DNA of 64,000 nucleotides, from positions 1 through 64,000 of the IMG/VR virus record IMGVR_UViG_3300045918_000145, one strand, 5' to 3'. Below, piece after piece: positions 35,901 to 44,657 of the stretch. Source of the stretch: a virus. Under the pieces are notes generated by a model, which saw only the letters and a program-made list of their open reading frames with translations, had not been told where the DNA came from and ran no database searches. Position numbers and translations under genes: made by a program. Position 1 is the stretch's first letter. Each line of letters begins with the position of its first letter.

Positions 35901-36411
35901 CAACCATTGCTTTAACACCATCCCATGACCAGAAGCCGTTCTTCTCTATTTTCTTTTCAACATCTAATAGAGTCTTGGCTACTGCTTTATCTTCAGAAGT
36001 ATAAATACGTCCTTTTTGTTTTTCAAAATACTTACTAGCGTTATTAGCAAAACTCGAACCTACTGAACCATCTTGATTTAAAGCATCACCAGTTATAGGT
36101 AAACGACTCACTAAGTCTTTATGCGAATCAAGTACCTTTGTGAATAAATTAGATAGATATCCACTATTATCAGAATCTTCCTGTTTTGCAGCAGCATCTA
36201 TATTTACTTTATTATATTCACTTTTATAAGCAGTATTAGAAAGAACATTATTAAAGGCTTCCCTAGTAAGTGCTTTATCTTCAGCAGACGCATTCTGATA
36301 AGTTTTATCATTACCATACATTCTATTAAAGCTAAGATTAGCTATTGCCTGTTGCGTATCCGCATCAGCACTATGCCATTCAGGGGTATCTGAAACTATA
36401 ACATCAGCCAT
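32929..36411 (-). CDS. Large internal/ejection virion protein (1160 aa)
   Basis: A long helical protein. Residues about 180-235 form a Gly/Ala-rich hydrophobic zipper (IAAGAAAGGAAGSVV, AIGAGAGMFAAE), typical of ejection proteins that insert into membranes. Coiled-coil central part, then a low-complexity Thr/Pro/Val linker (about 800-880), a small alpha/beta module near 960-1030 and an acidic end. The position between the lysozyme-like 746-aa protein and the tail tip fits an N4 internal or ejection protein. It has no enzyme motif I can see. Confidence 0.65.
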   Translation of the reverse strand: MADVIVSDTPEWHSADADTQQAIANLSFNRMYGNDKTYQNASAEDKALTREAFNNVLSNTAYKSEYNKVNIDAAAKQEDSDNSGYLSNLFTKVLDSHKDLVSRLPITGDALNQDGSVGSSFANNASKYFEKQKGRIYTSEDKAVAKTLLDVEKKIEKNGFWSWDGVKAMVAAVPELVANPGGVINVGADSISSMTSIAAGAAAGGAAGSVVPGLGTAIGAGAGMFAAESGDALSSKFLELAEDKLKSIGLPPTKQNLALLAQNKEWVQSAQEKALTYSTTLAAADTALGAGLGRVFSAPARAALNKARIIVAAGDQTAITIAAKASGVAVEKYTENEVNKVASAIMSAHSFKSKLGHFAGHATGEALSEPATEAIATSSIGEPLTFTNLANELLGGVGSGPLGAVVDRAAFGTKIAADKTKSFVGNILSATPESKVMAKIQKESLVAANKLNVTQADANYKKDIATIEHTDDTHVEMSDPANPNYNPIKATEILTKYDTPDAYNKASEIEAHERKSYLETMTRLQELASKTESGETLSKVEEVEFDGLTKLMPEQEARVEKLNGFVDIIYANAQAKRNKERDAVTLDPKTATQSQIVESVSFGSSAHKNELTNDNIDELIKRPDLDTDVKALLADKKEASAIRQAIEEKATRSNTTGKTIAEVSNDIYHGIKGSDFKGIDSYIQGITHFLNPQVNNTAKATAELNGLEKFRDVHVAKAEMVQAVYDHVTKGVPLSAKHQVAYAEAQAKAKAVGKTFVIDQRSGLGANPLIGNIKEEAAALNSEVKLAKSLFKTLSNKTNTSTSTVAQTAPTASNIKPTESVPVVTSPVATKPVVESKPVVDTPQKPVEKTGKKRLTALQAELKTGNVTEKGLKEIRDIYQAAKKNNDHQDYLDNITELGTKYKEAWIKSNKANEGSKNETSKPIQTETTVKPEGDTETVTAASKTETGDYGSTKAGFKPNSRLVVGSYENTDGEVVETKGRLIEFHGLSEFKFMAHKADGLGYTVYETSIGKRMGGHYTTQTEAIAKAEAAFKNTGIEKVYELINKARQDIGLEPITYTKEAQTAPETTAKPEAIVTPTSDEVVAPQVQPETVTEAPVEVADNLSAVDNIGDIEIQVGVDANGKPIMKLYSEAIADIDSQIDEANDILKCVKSNVLKDNI

Positions 36412-38651
36412 TAGTTATTCCTTTTAACTTTACGCTTGCTGAGATTTATAGCTACTGCGTCAACACCATCTCTAAGAGCTTCATATATAACTTTATTTCC
36501 TGCGTCATCGTTTCCAACATTTCCTGGGTTATTTGTTTTTTGTCCTAAACCAGCTGTGCCAAGACTTGAATCTGCTTTCATAACAGATAGAATCATTCTT
36601 GGAGATACATCATATTTTTTAGCAGAAGCCATAACCATTTTACCAGTGATATCACTCTTAGGAGCAACTCTTTTAATATAGTTATCAACATCTACATCTG
36701 TTTTTACGTCAGGAGTTGCATTATAAATGTTGCTAACTCTATTAACATGACCTTCTTTAGTAGCGTAATTTTTTATGTTATATCCACCAACTATACCTCT
36801 TTTAGCGTCTGTAACATTTCTTACTAGATCACCTTCGTTAGTAGAAGCTTCGGCTGTAGATGCACCACCACGCAGTTTTTCAATCATTTTTACGTCATTA
36901 TCTGCACCTACAAATTTACTTACAGTTTTTTGAGGATCTTTTACAAAATCAACAACTCCTGACAGAAAGTTTCTTACAGGAGATTTACCGGTAATAACAT
37001 TATTTATTACAGCTTCTGTTTTATCATCAGTACGCATTTCATTTACTGGTTTACTGGACTTATTACCGGCAGCACGATTAGGAGTAGTTGCTGATGCATC
37101 AGGATTAGGAGAAGCTGGTACAACAGTAGTTGTACCACCACTACCACGTAAATCTTTAATTCTCTTTGCCTCTGCTGATACCTCTGCTGTAGTAAATGGA
37201 AGAGTAGGTTTAGCAACTTCAGTCGGTTCTTTAGGATTCGCAGTTTCACCAGCAGTTTTATTACCGAAACCCATAGCCTTTTTAAACTGAGCATAAGTTG
37301 TATCAATACTTTCTGATGTCAAAGGATCAATTACCGATCTACCTCTACTCAACTGCTCATCCCTACCAGCAGCAAACATGTTCTTTCTTAGCGTTACACC
37401 ATCTTGTAACGCTTTGGCTTCAACCTCAGATACATTAATATCTGCAGCAGTTGCTGCTTTAGTAAGAGCTACTTTATTTTTATAATTTTCAGTAAGTTCA
37501 GCAACTCTTTTATTAATTTTATCGAAACCAATCTGATTTAAATCGTTACCAAAGAAACCACCACCATCGTAAGCTTCTTGAAATGATTGTAGTAGTATTG
37601 CATCAGCTTCTCCCGGAGGAACCATTTTACCTAAACTTTCACGAATTGTTCTTAACTTGCCAGATTCACTAAATGTACCTGCCCATTTTTCAATAGGATT
37701 ATTAACAATATTGCCAAGTTGATTTACAATGGATTGACTGAGGTTGCCTTTAGCATCCATCAAACCACCAGAAGACTCTACGGCTTTAAGATACTTATCC
37801 TGTACCCCGTTACTTAAAACTAATTTTAATTGATCTTTTAGAACTATAGATTTATTTTTTGCATCATTGACTCTACGAGTACCTTCTATAGCATAAGCAT
37901 CATTGTAATCCTTCATTACTGTAGTTTGATATTGAGTGAGAGTACCTGCTTTCTCTAGTTCAGCACGTAAAGCTTCACGAGCTTTTGGTTTTTCACTCTC
38001 TGGTAGATCAAGTATGGACGCTTCAATAGCCAACATACCTGCGTCATGTCCACCAGATTTTTTAGTCTTAGGATCAATCTCAGCAGCTGCATTTAAAACA
38101 TGATTAACTCGTGACTCATGTTCTTGAAGTTTAGCCGTATTTATGTTCTGAACCTCAGTGGCTTTCTTTGCTATATATCCTGGCAGCTGCTCATCAGCGA
38201 ACCCGTTAGTAGCACCCTCACCTATAAGAGTGTTCTTAAAGGCTGAAGCTGCTTTGAGAGGGTCACGACCACCTTCTGTTGTTAAGAAACCATCAGCATT
38301 ACGAGTGGCTAATTCTACAGCCTTCTTTTTAAGAATATCTGTTTGATCAGTTATGGTTTTACTAACTGTACCCATATCAATCATATTACCAAATTTCTGT
38401 TTGATAATATCCTGGTCTTCAGGTGTTGTTAACGCGGCATTCAAACCACCGGCTTGTAACTTATCCTTTAGGTAATTTTGAACATTATTAGTATTTTCCT
38501 GCTGATACTGAGCTTCTTGGTTTGTCATCAAACCTTTGATGCTACTAAGTATATCAGTCATATTAGACTTTTGGGCGTTTATACCAGCTTGCATTCCCGC
38601 AGAGGGATCAGAAACTGTAGCACCATATTTTTGATATTGCGGTTCTGACAT
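36411..38651 (-). CDS. Virion protein with C-terminal lysozyme-like domain (746 aa)
   Basis: The first 650 residues are helical and charged, ejection-protein-like. The last 90 (from about 655) resemble a peptidoglycan hydrolase: AKKYDVSPRMILSVMKADSSLGTAGLG...TNNPGNVGNDD. In relatives the catalytic residue is Glu (ESSFGT); here Asp occupies that place (ADSSLGT), so activity may be altered. The basic tail KRKVKRNN ends the protein. Expected to act during DNA entry through the wall. Confidence 0.68.
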   Translation of the reverse strand: MSEPQYQKYGATVSDPSAGMQAGINAQKSNMTDILSSIKGLMTNQEAQYQQENTNNVQNYLKDKLQAGGLNAALTTPEDQDIIKQKFGNMIDMGTVSKTITDQTDILKKKAVELATRNADGFLTTEGGRDPLKAASAFKNTLIGEGATNGFADEQLPGYIAKKATEVQNINTAKLQEHESRVNHVLNAAAEIDPKTKKSGGHDAGMLAIEASILDLPESEKPKAREALRAELEKAGTLTQYQTTVMKDYNDAYAIEGTRRVNDAKNKSIVLKDQLKLVLSNGVQDKYLKAVESSGGLMDAKGNLSQSIVNQLGNIVNNPIEKWAGTFSESGKLRTIRESLGKMVPPGEADAILLQSFQEAYDGGGFFGNDLNQIGFDKINKRVAELTENYKNKVALTKAATAADINVSEVEAKALQDGVTLRKNMFAAGRDEQLSRGRSVIDPLTSESIDTTYAQFKKAMGFGNKTAGETANPKEPTEVAKPTLPFTTAEVSAEAKRIKDLRGSGGTTTVVPASPNPDASATTPNRAAGNKSSKPVNEMRTDDKTEAVINNVITGKSPVRNFLSGVVDFVKDPQKTVSKFVGADNDVKMIEKLRGGASTAEASTNEGDLVRNVTDAKRGIVGGYNIKNYATKEGHVNRVSNIYNATPDVKTDVDVDNYIKRVAPKSDITGKMVMASAKKYDVSPRMILSVMKADSSLGTAGLGQKTNNPGNVGNDDAGNKVIYEALRDGVDAVAINLSKRKVKRNN

Positions 38652-38663
38652 AACTGCCCCTTG

Positions 38664-39185
38664 TTAGAATGAGTTTTTAACGCCCCAGTTTTTCATATAG
38701 TCAGCACGTCCTGCATCATTCGCTGTAGTACCATACATGATACCTTTAGACGCTTCTAGCCTACGACCTTCACGCTCACTGTTTCTTCGATTTAAATCAT
38801 CAGCAGAGTTCATAAAGTCTGTTTTCTGTAAAGCCATCTGATTGCCATAATAACCACGCATAAAGTCATTTTGCTTCTCTTGGTTAATAGCACTATATAC
38901 GCCTAGACCTACCTGAGCAGCTCCTAGAGCCATTCCACCTTTACCCTTCATATCAAACCAACCACCTTGAGCTTCAGGCGACCCTGGCGTGGCAGCTCCG
39001 GTTATGTGATTAACGCCATCCGTATTTACACCGTACTGATTAACACCCTTCCACCAATCTCCCATACTAACATCGGATAGTGGTATATTTTGTAGCGGAA
39101 CACCGTTTAAGGCTGCTTGCGCTCCACCTTGCGGTAAAAATCCTAAACCCATATTAGTTTTTTTAGGATCAAAAAGATTAGTCAT
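38664..39185 (-). CDS. Virion-associated protein (173 aa)
   Basis: ATG behind GGAGG. Has a Gly/Ala-rich segment (GKGGMALGAAQVGLGVY) and a charged, Asn/Arg-rich C-terminal helix. In N4-like genomes small proteins of this kind lie between the capsid and ejection genes. Probably an internal head protein; family not recognised. Confidence 0.55.
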   Translation of the reverse strand: MTNLFDPKKTNMGLGFLPQGGAQAALNGVPLQNIPLSDVSMGDWWKGVNQYGVNTDGVNHITGAATPGSPEAQGGWFDMKGKGGMALGAAQVGLGVYSAINQEKQNDFMRGYYGNQMALQKTDFMNSADDLNRRNSEREGRRLEASKGIMYGTTANDAGRADYMKNWGVKNSF

Positions 39186-39194
39186 ATTATCCTC

Positions 39195-41354
39195 CTACAC
39201 TCTAAAGTTTGAACCATACATATCTTCTGTTACCAAACGTGGTAACTTTAATCTATTGCTGAAATAATTTGGAATCTCTTCATGTAGTATATACATGGTA
39301 TTTTCAACTAATCCAAGAGTTCTTTGTATGAACGCATCAGGAGTCTCGCCAAGTACCATTCTAAATTTAACTGGTTTTACATATGACAAAGGATCTACGT
39401 CATAAGCATTCTCAAGTAGATCTTGTTTGGCTTTCAATTCTTCTCTAGCTTTATCTGCTACTGTAGTAAACGCTTCATATTCATTTGCTATATCTTTTGC
39501 TTCTGCAATAAGAAATTCATTGGCAGCTGATATTAAAGCCATGCCCATCTGTAAAGCGGTCTGAGCTGAACTCAACAGATACGTCTTCATGATGTCTGCA
39601 AGTACTCCGTACTGCTGACTTATCACAGCTATGGCAGTTAAAAGGATTGCTCCTATAACTCCCCATTGAGCACCGTATTTAACCACAATCCATTTAGCTG
39701 CATAACCCATAGCCATACTTACTAAGACTGGTACTAGAATCATCATGGCTGCTGCAGCATATGCACCAGCCACAATATTGGCACATAACGTAGCCCACCA
39801 GGCTGTCATTGTTCCCCATGACGCTATCGTTACAATAACCAATATTATAACCATAACAATAATAACTACAAATTTAAACCAACCTTCCTCGTACCATTCA
39901 ACTTTAGTTTCAACAACGCTGTTTATGACCATCAGTGTGCCATCTGTATATAAGGCATTACGACTGATTGTAGACATAGAATTAGCAATGCTATACTGAA
40001 TGGGTATTATAAGATTATGGTTTTTAGAATCAGTTTTGACTGATCTGATACCAGTCGCAATAGCTTTGTCACCATATATATAATTAGTCAAAACAAGATT
40101 ACTAACAGTTATACGTCTAATTAACGTTTTGCTTATCTTGGTGTCTAAAACCAACTTGTCAACTAAACCAAGTTGTATGGATTTAGTTGTAGTTCCCATC
40201 TTTGCTACATCTAACATGCCTTCCAAGATTTCAGATGTAACACTATCATAAGATAACTTTAGATTTAAACCATACTCTAAAAAGTCAATTCCTGCTGAGG
40301 CAGATATCTTATAGTTTGAGTAAGCATTTAACTCATGTACTCGATTAAAGAATAAATTTAAATACTGTAAACTTTCTGATTGAACTGTCTGTAGATCAAC
40401 ACCAAACATAACGTAAGCATGATCAATATCGCCCACACTAGGATTATTGTTTATTTGTGTGCCTAAATACTCAAACGGCATACGTAATATATTGAGCAGT
40501 CTTTTACTAGTTTTATATAAAGACGTATCCTTTAAAGACACGTCAGTTAGATCAACATTATTATATCTAATAGGAATTACAGGAAGAAAAGTATCTTCTT
40601 TAAACTTAGTAGTTGGTTCTGTTAACTCTGGATATAGACCAGTTGTTAAGTTGCAAAACCAAGTATATTTAGTTGGTAAGACTAAACCATCTTTGTCATA
40701 TTTTTGATATATGGCGTAAAAGCAAAGAGTATCTGCTGGTAATATAAATGTATTTTCTAACAGTACTGATTCAGAGTGAGTTGATATATCTAAAACCCAA
40801 TCAATAACTGTATCAACAATAAAACCATCTGTGTCATATATTGAAGTGTAGGTTTTAACATACACATCGTATGCAATTAATCCATATAAATCATCAACAT
40901 TTAAAGTAATTGAATTTAGCATCACCTTGTATACTTCGGTGTCTGTGTAACCAGGATAGTTTAAAACTATATTGTTTGAAGAAGAGTACTGACGTGTAAG
41001 AGTTAAAAAACGAATTACTCTAAGTTTGTTAGAATACTCCTCGTATCCTGACTCTAAACAAACAACACCCTTAGAATAACCAATATTTATTTTTATAAGG
41101 TTGGCTAACTCTACATCAGTTAGTATGTTTGGTTGAGTGGTTTTACCTGTAGGAAGTTTTAAATCATAATCTTTTTTGGCATAGTTATAACCATTGTTCA
41201 TAGGTATACTTATACCACTGACAATGCTTTTAAGAATGTTACTGGTTATACTTTCATCACCTATAATAGACGCATATACACTGCTACCTAAAGGATTCTT
41301 AGGTGCTATAGCTAAATGCATAGCAGATGTATATACGTCTATCTTAGTGCTCAT
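39195..41354 (-). CDS. Large virion protein with a membrane-channel-like region (719 aa)
   Basis: The N-terminal 490 residues are beta-rich and soluble. Residues about 495-600 contain three to four strong hydrophobic segments (FVVIIVMVIILVIVTIAS; AAAAMMILVPVLVSMAMG; VIGAILLTAIAVIS), then a helical tail and a C-terminal domain. A virion protein with a multi-pass stretch fits an ejection channel or membrane-penetrating component of the N4-like tail. It sits with the other ejection genes. Confidence 0.62.
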   Translation of the reverse strand: MSTKIDVYTSAMHLAIAPKNPLGSSVYASIIGDESITSNILKSIVSGISIPMNNGYNYAKKDYDLKLPTGKTTQPNILTDVELANLIKINIGYSKGVVCLESGYEEYSNKLRVIRFLTLTRQYSSSNNIVLNYPGYTDTEVYKVMLNSITLNVDDLYGLIAYDVYVKTYTSIYDTDGFIVDTVIDWVLDISTHSESVLLENTFILPADTLCFYAIYQKYDKDGLVLPTKYTWFCNLTTGLYPELTEPTTKFKEDTFLPVIPIRYNNVDLTDVSLKDTSLYKTSKRLLNILRMPFEYLGTQINNNPSVGDIDHAYVMFGVDLQTVQSESLQYLNLFFNRVHELNAYSNYKISASAGIDFLEYGLNLKLSYDSVTSEILEGMLDVAKMGTTTKSIQLGLVDKLVLDTKISKTLIRRITVSNLVLTNYIYGDKAIATGIRSVKTDSKNHNLIIPIQYSIANSMSTISRNALYTDGTLMVINSVVETKVEWYEEGWFKFVVIIVMVIILVIVTIASWGTMTAWWATLCANIVAGAYAAAAMMILVPVLVSMAMGYAAKWIVVKYGAQWGVIGAILLTAIAVISQQYGVLADIMKTYLLSSAQTALQMGMALISAANEFLIAEAKDIANEYEAFTTVADKAREELKAKQDLLENAYDVDPLSYVKPVKFRMVLGETPDAFIQRTLGLVENTMYILHEEIPNYFSNRLKLPRLVTEDMYGSNFRV

Positions 41355-41362
41355 TTAGTACC

Positions 41363-41926
41363 TTATGAAGGTGTAGGTGTTGCTGGAGATATCTTTGCAC
41401 CTTCACGAACTTTATTTAGTACAAGTTTTATTTCTGCTTCATTTAATCCAGCAGGTACTGTACCCGCGCTACCAGCGTCAGTACTAGCACGAACTGACCA
41501 GGTATCAACCATAATCTTAGCTAGTTTCTGCTCAGCATCTCTATCAAATCCGTCAGTCTGCTTAGCAAATAGAGCACATTGTCTACCAACTACACCAACA
41601 GAATTCAAAGGTGTTATTTTATCAAATATGGTTCTTTCAGCAGCAGTTGAATTGATGCCAATAGTTGTCGGAATAACATTACTTGTCTGAGCCAATTCAG
41701 TAGCAGTTTTCTGAGCCAGTAATGCATTCTCAGCTAGTGTCTTAGAACTAGCATCAGCCATTGCAGCATCTCTATTTTTCATCTGATTAATGGCATCAGC
41801 AATAGAGACACGCAATTGATCTATCTGAGCACGAGCTTTACCTAGTACAGGAATCCTGCCTTTAGGTGCTATATAGACCTCTGTGGAGGAGTAACTATTG
41901 GATGTAAGGATAGGTTCTAAAGCCAT
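41363..41926 (-). CDS. Structural-region protein (187 aa)
   Basis: Helical with coiled-coil potential in the middle (ARAQIDQLRVSIADAINQMK). Overlaps the upstream gene by ten bases. Similar-sized genes follow the capsid gene in N4-like phages; a head or head-tail component is likely. Confidence 0.5.
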   Translation of the reverse strand: MALEPILTSNSYSSTEVYIAPKGRIPVLGKARAQIDQLRVSIADAINQMKNRDAAMADASSKTLAENALLAQKTATELAQTSNVIPTTIGINSTAAERTIFDKITPLNSVGVVGRQCALFAKQTDGFDRDAEQKLAKIMVDTWSVRASTDAGSAGTVPAGLNEAEIKLVLNKVREGAKISPATPTPS

Positions 41927-42393
41927 GCCGCTGCTCCTTCTAACGAGACTAAAGGATCAATAGGTGTTGTTACATCAGGCACGTAATTGAATCCTAAACC
42001 TTCAGGAATACTATCGCACGTATTAGATAATTCAGTTACTGTCTGCTGGCGTACTAAACCAATCTGAGCATTAAGCAGATTAACCTGTTGTGCGTTCATA
42101 AGAAATTGTACAGAGGTTTGGAGCACTGCTGTCAGTGCTCCTAGATAAACCGTAGTGTATTCTTTACCTGTTATTCTCTGTGCATCATATTCTTGTTGAA
42201 GATGTAATTTGGTTGTTCGCATTAAAGCATCAAACACACCAATACCATCAAGAGCTTCAGTAGTTAAACTAGATAAGGGCATACCAAAACTAGGCTTAGG
42301 ATCGACTAAACCACCTTCAGCATTTGTCAGCTCTTTGGTTGTTTTATCCCAACCAGCTGGATTCATATCTAATGGTTGTAATCCTAACGTCAT
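41917..42393 (-). CDS. Structural-region protein (158 aa)
   Basis: Mostly helical (MRTTKLHLQQEYDAQRITG, NAQQVNLLNAQIGLVRQQT), with Pro-rich ends. The Asn/Gln-rich helix resembles phage head-tail or internal proteins. Function unknown. Confidence 0.55.
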   Translation of the reverse strand: MTLGLQPLDMNPAGWDKTTKELTNAEGGLVDPKPSFGMPLSSLTTEALDGIGVFDALMRTTKLHLQQEYDAQRITGKEYTTVYLGALTAVLQTSVQFLMNAQQVNLLNAQIGLVRQQTVTELSNTCDSIPEGLGFNYVPDVTTPIDPLVSLEGAAAWL

Positions 42394-42404
42394 GATATAC
42401 CCCT

Positions 42405-43004
42405 TTATTTATTTGTAATCAACTGACGCTGAGCCAGGTCTTTTAACTCTTCTGCTGACAGTGGATCGAGTATTTCAATTGAGTACTCAGGAATGAGTTT
42501 GGTTTTGGTAACAATCTTGTTGCCCACTTTTGTATCATAGTGAGAAACAAACTGTTTATTACGCAATTCCTGAAGTATAAGATTTGGTACGTGCCAACCC
42601 TGCTCTGCATTGAATGGTACAAACTTTTTGATCATACCTATCTCAGAATTACCAACAGAGACAATTTCACCCTTCATGTTAGCTTTAACCGGATTCATAC
42701 AGGCTACTCTGATACGAACCAGTTTAAGGCATTCCTGCTTACGCTGAGCTTTAAGTTGAGCTGGTGTTTCTCTCATCAATGGTACGGATGTTTCTAAAGC
42801 CATGACTTCATTATTTGTTACAATTGTATCTGCTTCTTCATCATCGTAACTATCTTCACCATCCATCTTCGCATTTACCTTTGCTTTCAAAGCTTCCAGT
42901 TTAATGTTTGGATGATACTTTACACCCATGATATCTGCGCGTTCTTTAAGCATTGCGAGTTCATCAATAACTACAACTTCTTCTGTCTCGGTTACTTCAC
43001 TCAT
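42405..43004 (-). CDS. Structural-region protein downstream of the capsid gene (199 aa)
   Basis: An acidic N-terminus is followed by a basic middle (PAQLKAQRKQECLKLVRIRV) and a beta-rich C-terminal domain with FVPFNAEQGWHVPNLILQEL. Resembles the conserved protein that follows gp56 in N4-like phages (gp55 position). Probably virion-associated. Confidence 0.6.
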   Translation of the reverse strand: MSEVTETEEVVVIDELAMLKERADIMGVKYHPNIKLEALKAKVNAKMDGEDSYDDEEADTIVTNNEVMALETSVPLMRETPAQLKAQRKQECLKLVRIRVACMNPVKANMKGEIVSVGNSEIGMIKKFVPFNAEQGWHVPNLILQELRNKQFVSHYDTKVGNKIVTKTKLIPEYSIEILDPLSAEELKDLAQRQLITNK

Positions 43005-43050
43005 TTTAAGTCTCCTTGTCCGTATTTGTGTCGGACGACTGTTGAATAGA

Positions 43051-43074
43051 GGGTAGCCCCGTTAGAGGCTACCC
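43051..43074 (-). terminator. Hairpin downstream of the major capsid gene
   Basis: GGGTAGCC (43051-43058) pairs with GGCTACCC (43067-43074), 8-base loop, followed on the minus strand by CTCTATTCAAC, no strong U-tract. A perfect 16-bp palindrome, TTAACCTATAGGTTAA, lies at 43079-43094 beside the stop. Likely an attenuator that keeps capsid protein expression above that of downstream genes. Confidence 0.5.
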
Positions 43075-43096
43075 CATGTTAACCTATAGGTTAATA

Positions 43097-44635
43097 CTAG
43101 ATTTTGGCTACTGTTTTCAGAACTGCAATACGCTCTGGACGAAGTGCCATGAAACCATAATACCACTTGATGGACATAAATCCAGTTTCACCATAAGGAT
43201 CATTTGCATAAGACTCAGGAGAACCTGGCTTAGCATGTTTGATGGTGAATTTGGAACTTGCACCACTAGTCTGGAAACCAATAGTAGTGAAGGAAGCATC
43301 ACCTACAACCAGCATAGGGAATACGTCATACTTAGCAGCAGTTGCGCGATACCCAGCATTTGTACCCTCAGCTGCTCCTACACCAGCCCAATGCATCATC
43401 TCAGGAACAACGACCATACGGAACTGACCAACAGTTCCGATCTCGCCATTAAGTACAGAACCTGCATCAGCATAATGTGCAACACTGATGAATGCCTGGT
43501 TGTTGAAATAATCTTTCATCTGTTCAACAGTCAGGGTCAATTCTGAACCAATGTACATTACGCGACCTGCACGAATGACTTTGGTATCAACCATACGTGA
43601 ACCAGAGATAACTTTGGTTGTCTTAGGGCAACGGTTGTTATCCAGTTCAACTGACAGACGAGAGAGGTCAGCGTAAGTTACTTCAGTAATACCAGAAGCA
43701 GTTACACCTGTCATGGTGCTATTGGATACGCCTCCACCAGCGTAATAAACAACGCCAGCCTGAGTAAGAAGATCCAACTGAAGAAGGTCTTCTACTATCT
43801 CATTTGCGCCAAAGATCATCTCACGATTGATGTGCATCTCAAGTTCTGAATCAGTATCGAAATCCAGAGATTCCTGAGTGTACTCATCGAAGAAACCGTA
43901 CTTCTTGAATGTACCCTCAAGCTCTACACGAGTAAAACCAACACGGTTAACACGACCACCAGTTTCTGTCAGTGTTGGGAACTTACCAGTGATAGTACCG
44001 ATGTCTTTGCTCGAACCGTAAAGATTACCAGCAGAAGAAACAACGGATGTATCAAGACCAGTAGCAGTAGTAACTGTTACACCTTTGTTGTCAGTGAAAC
44101 GGAAACCAAGATCATAAGCAGAACCTGCTCCAGTGTTAACCAGAGTAGCAAAGCCAGCATCACCAGCAGCTACAGCAAGACCAAGACCCTGAGCAACTTT
44201 GATCTGATTAGCCCAGTTGATAACTTTATCACGAGCAGCATCAGAAGCAAGAATTGCAGAAGCAGCAGTTCCGGTAAAGTAAATCTTACCACCGACATTC
44301 GTGCAACCATCAAGAATTGGAATCCAAGGAATGGAGCCATCTGCTTTGGTCATGATCAGTGTACATTCAAATACAGCACCAGCACCCAGAGCAATAACGC
44401 CAGCAGCATCAATACCCTGATCCGTAAGGTTGGCATCATCAAGCAGAGGAACATAGTGGTAACGCTTTATTTTCTTGCCCATGTTTTTAGGCATAGCAGT
44501 TGTGTCAGCCAGAGGGCTAAAATACTGATCTTTTTTAACTTCAATCAGAGCCTGTTTGATAAAATTGTCAGTACGAATCTGACTACCCACAGTGGAGGCT
44601 GTTCCGCCAACTGGGTTATTGTATTGCATTCCCAT
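43097..44635 (-). CDS. Major capsid protein, N4 gp56 family
   Basis: 512 aa, ATG behind AAAAGGAAAA. The N-terminal arm (VGSQIRTDNFIKQALIEVKKDQYFSPLADTTAMPKN, read in pieces) and the segment KKIKRYHYVPLLDDANLTDQ match the N4-gp56 major capsid family; the middle (FTRVELEGTFKKYGFFDEYTQ) belongs to the HK97-like core. It is longer than the roughly 400-residue N4 protein, mainly through an insertion around residues 85-210. Forms the icosahedral shell. Confidence 0.85.
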   Translation of the reverse strand: MGMQYNNPVGGTASTVGSQIRTDNFIKQALIEVKKDQYFSPLADTTAMPKNMGKKIKRYHYVPLLDDANLTDQGIDAAGVIALGAGAVFECTLIMTKADGSIPWIPILDGCTNVGGKIYFTGTAASAILASDAARDKVINWANQIKVAQGLGLAVAAGDAGFATLVNTGAGSAYDLGFRFTDNKGVTVTTATGLDTSVVSSAGNLYGSSKDIGTITGKFPTLTETGGRVNRVGFTRVELEGTFKKYGFFDEYTQESLDFDTDSELEMHINREMIFGANEIVEDLLQLDLLTQAGVVYYAGGGVSNSTMTGVTASGITEVTYADLSRLSVELDNNRCPKTTKVISGSRMVDTKVIRAGRVMYIGSELTLTVEQMKDYFNNQAFISVAHYADAGSVLNGEIGTVGQFRMVVVPEMMHWAGVGAAEGTNAGYRATAAKYDVFPMLVVGDASFTTIGFQTSGASSKFTIKHAKPGSPESYANDPYGETGFMSIKWYYGFMALRPERIAVLKTVAKI

Positions 44636-44657
44636 GATATTTTCCTTTTAGCATCCT

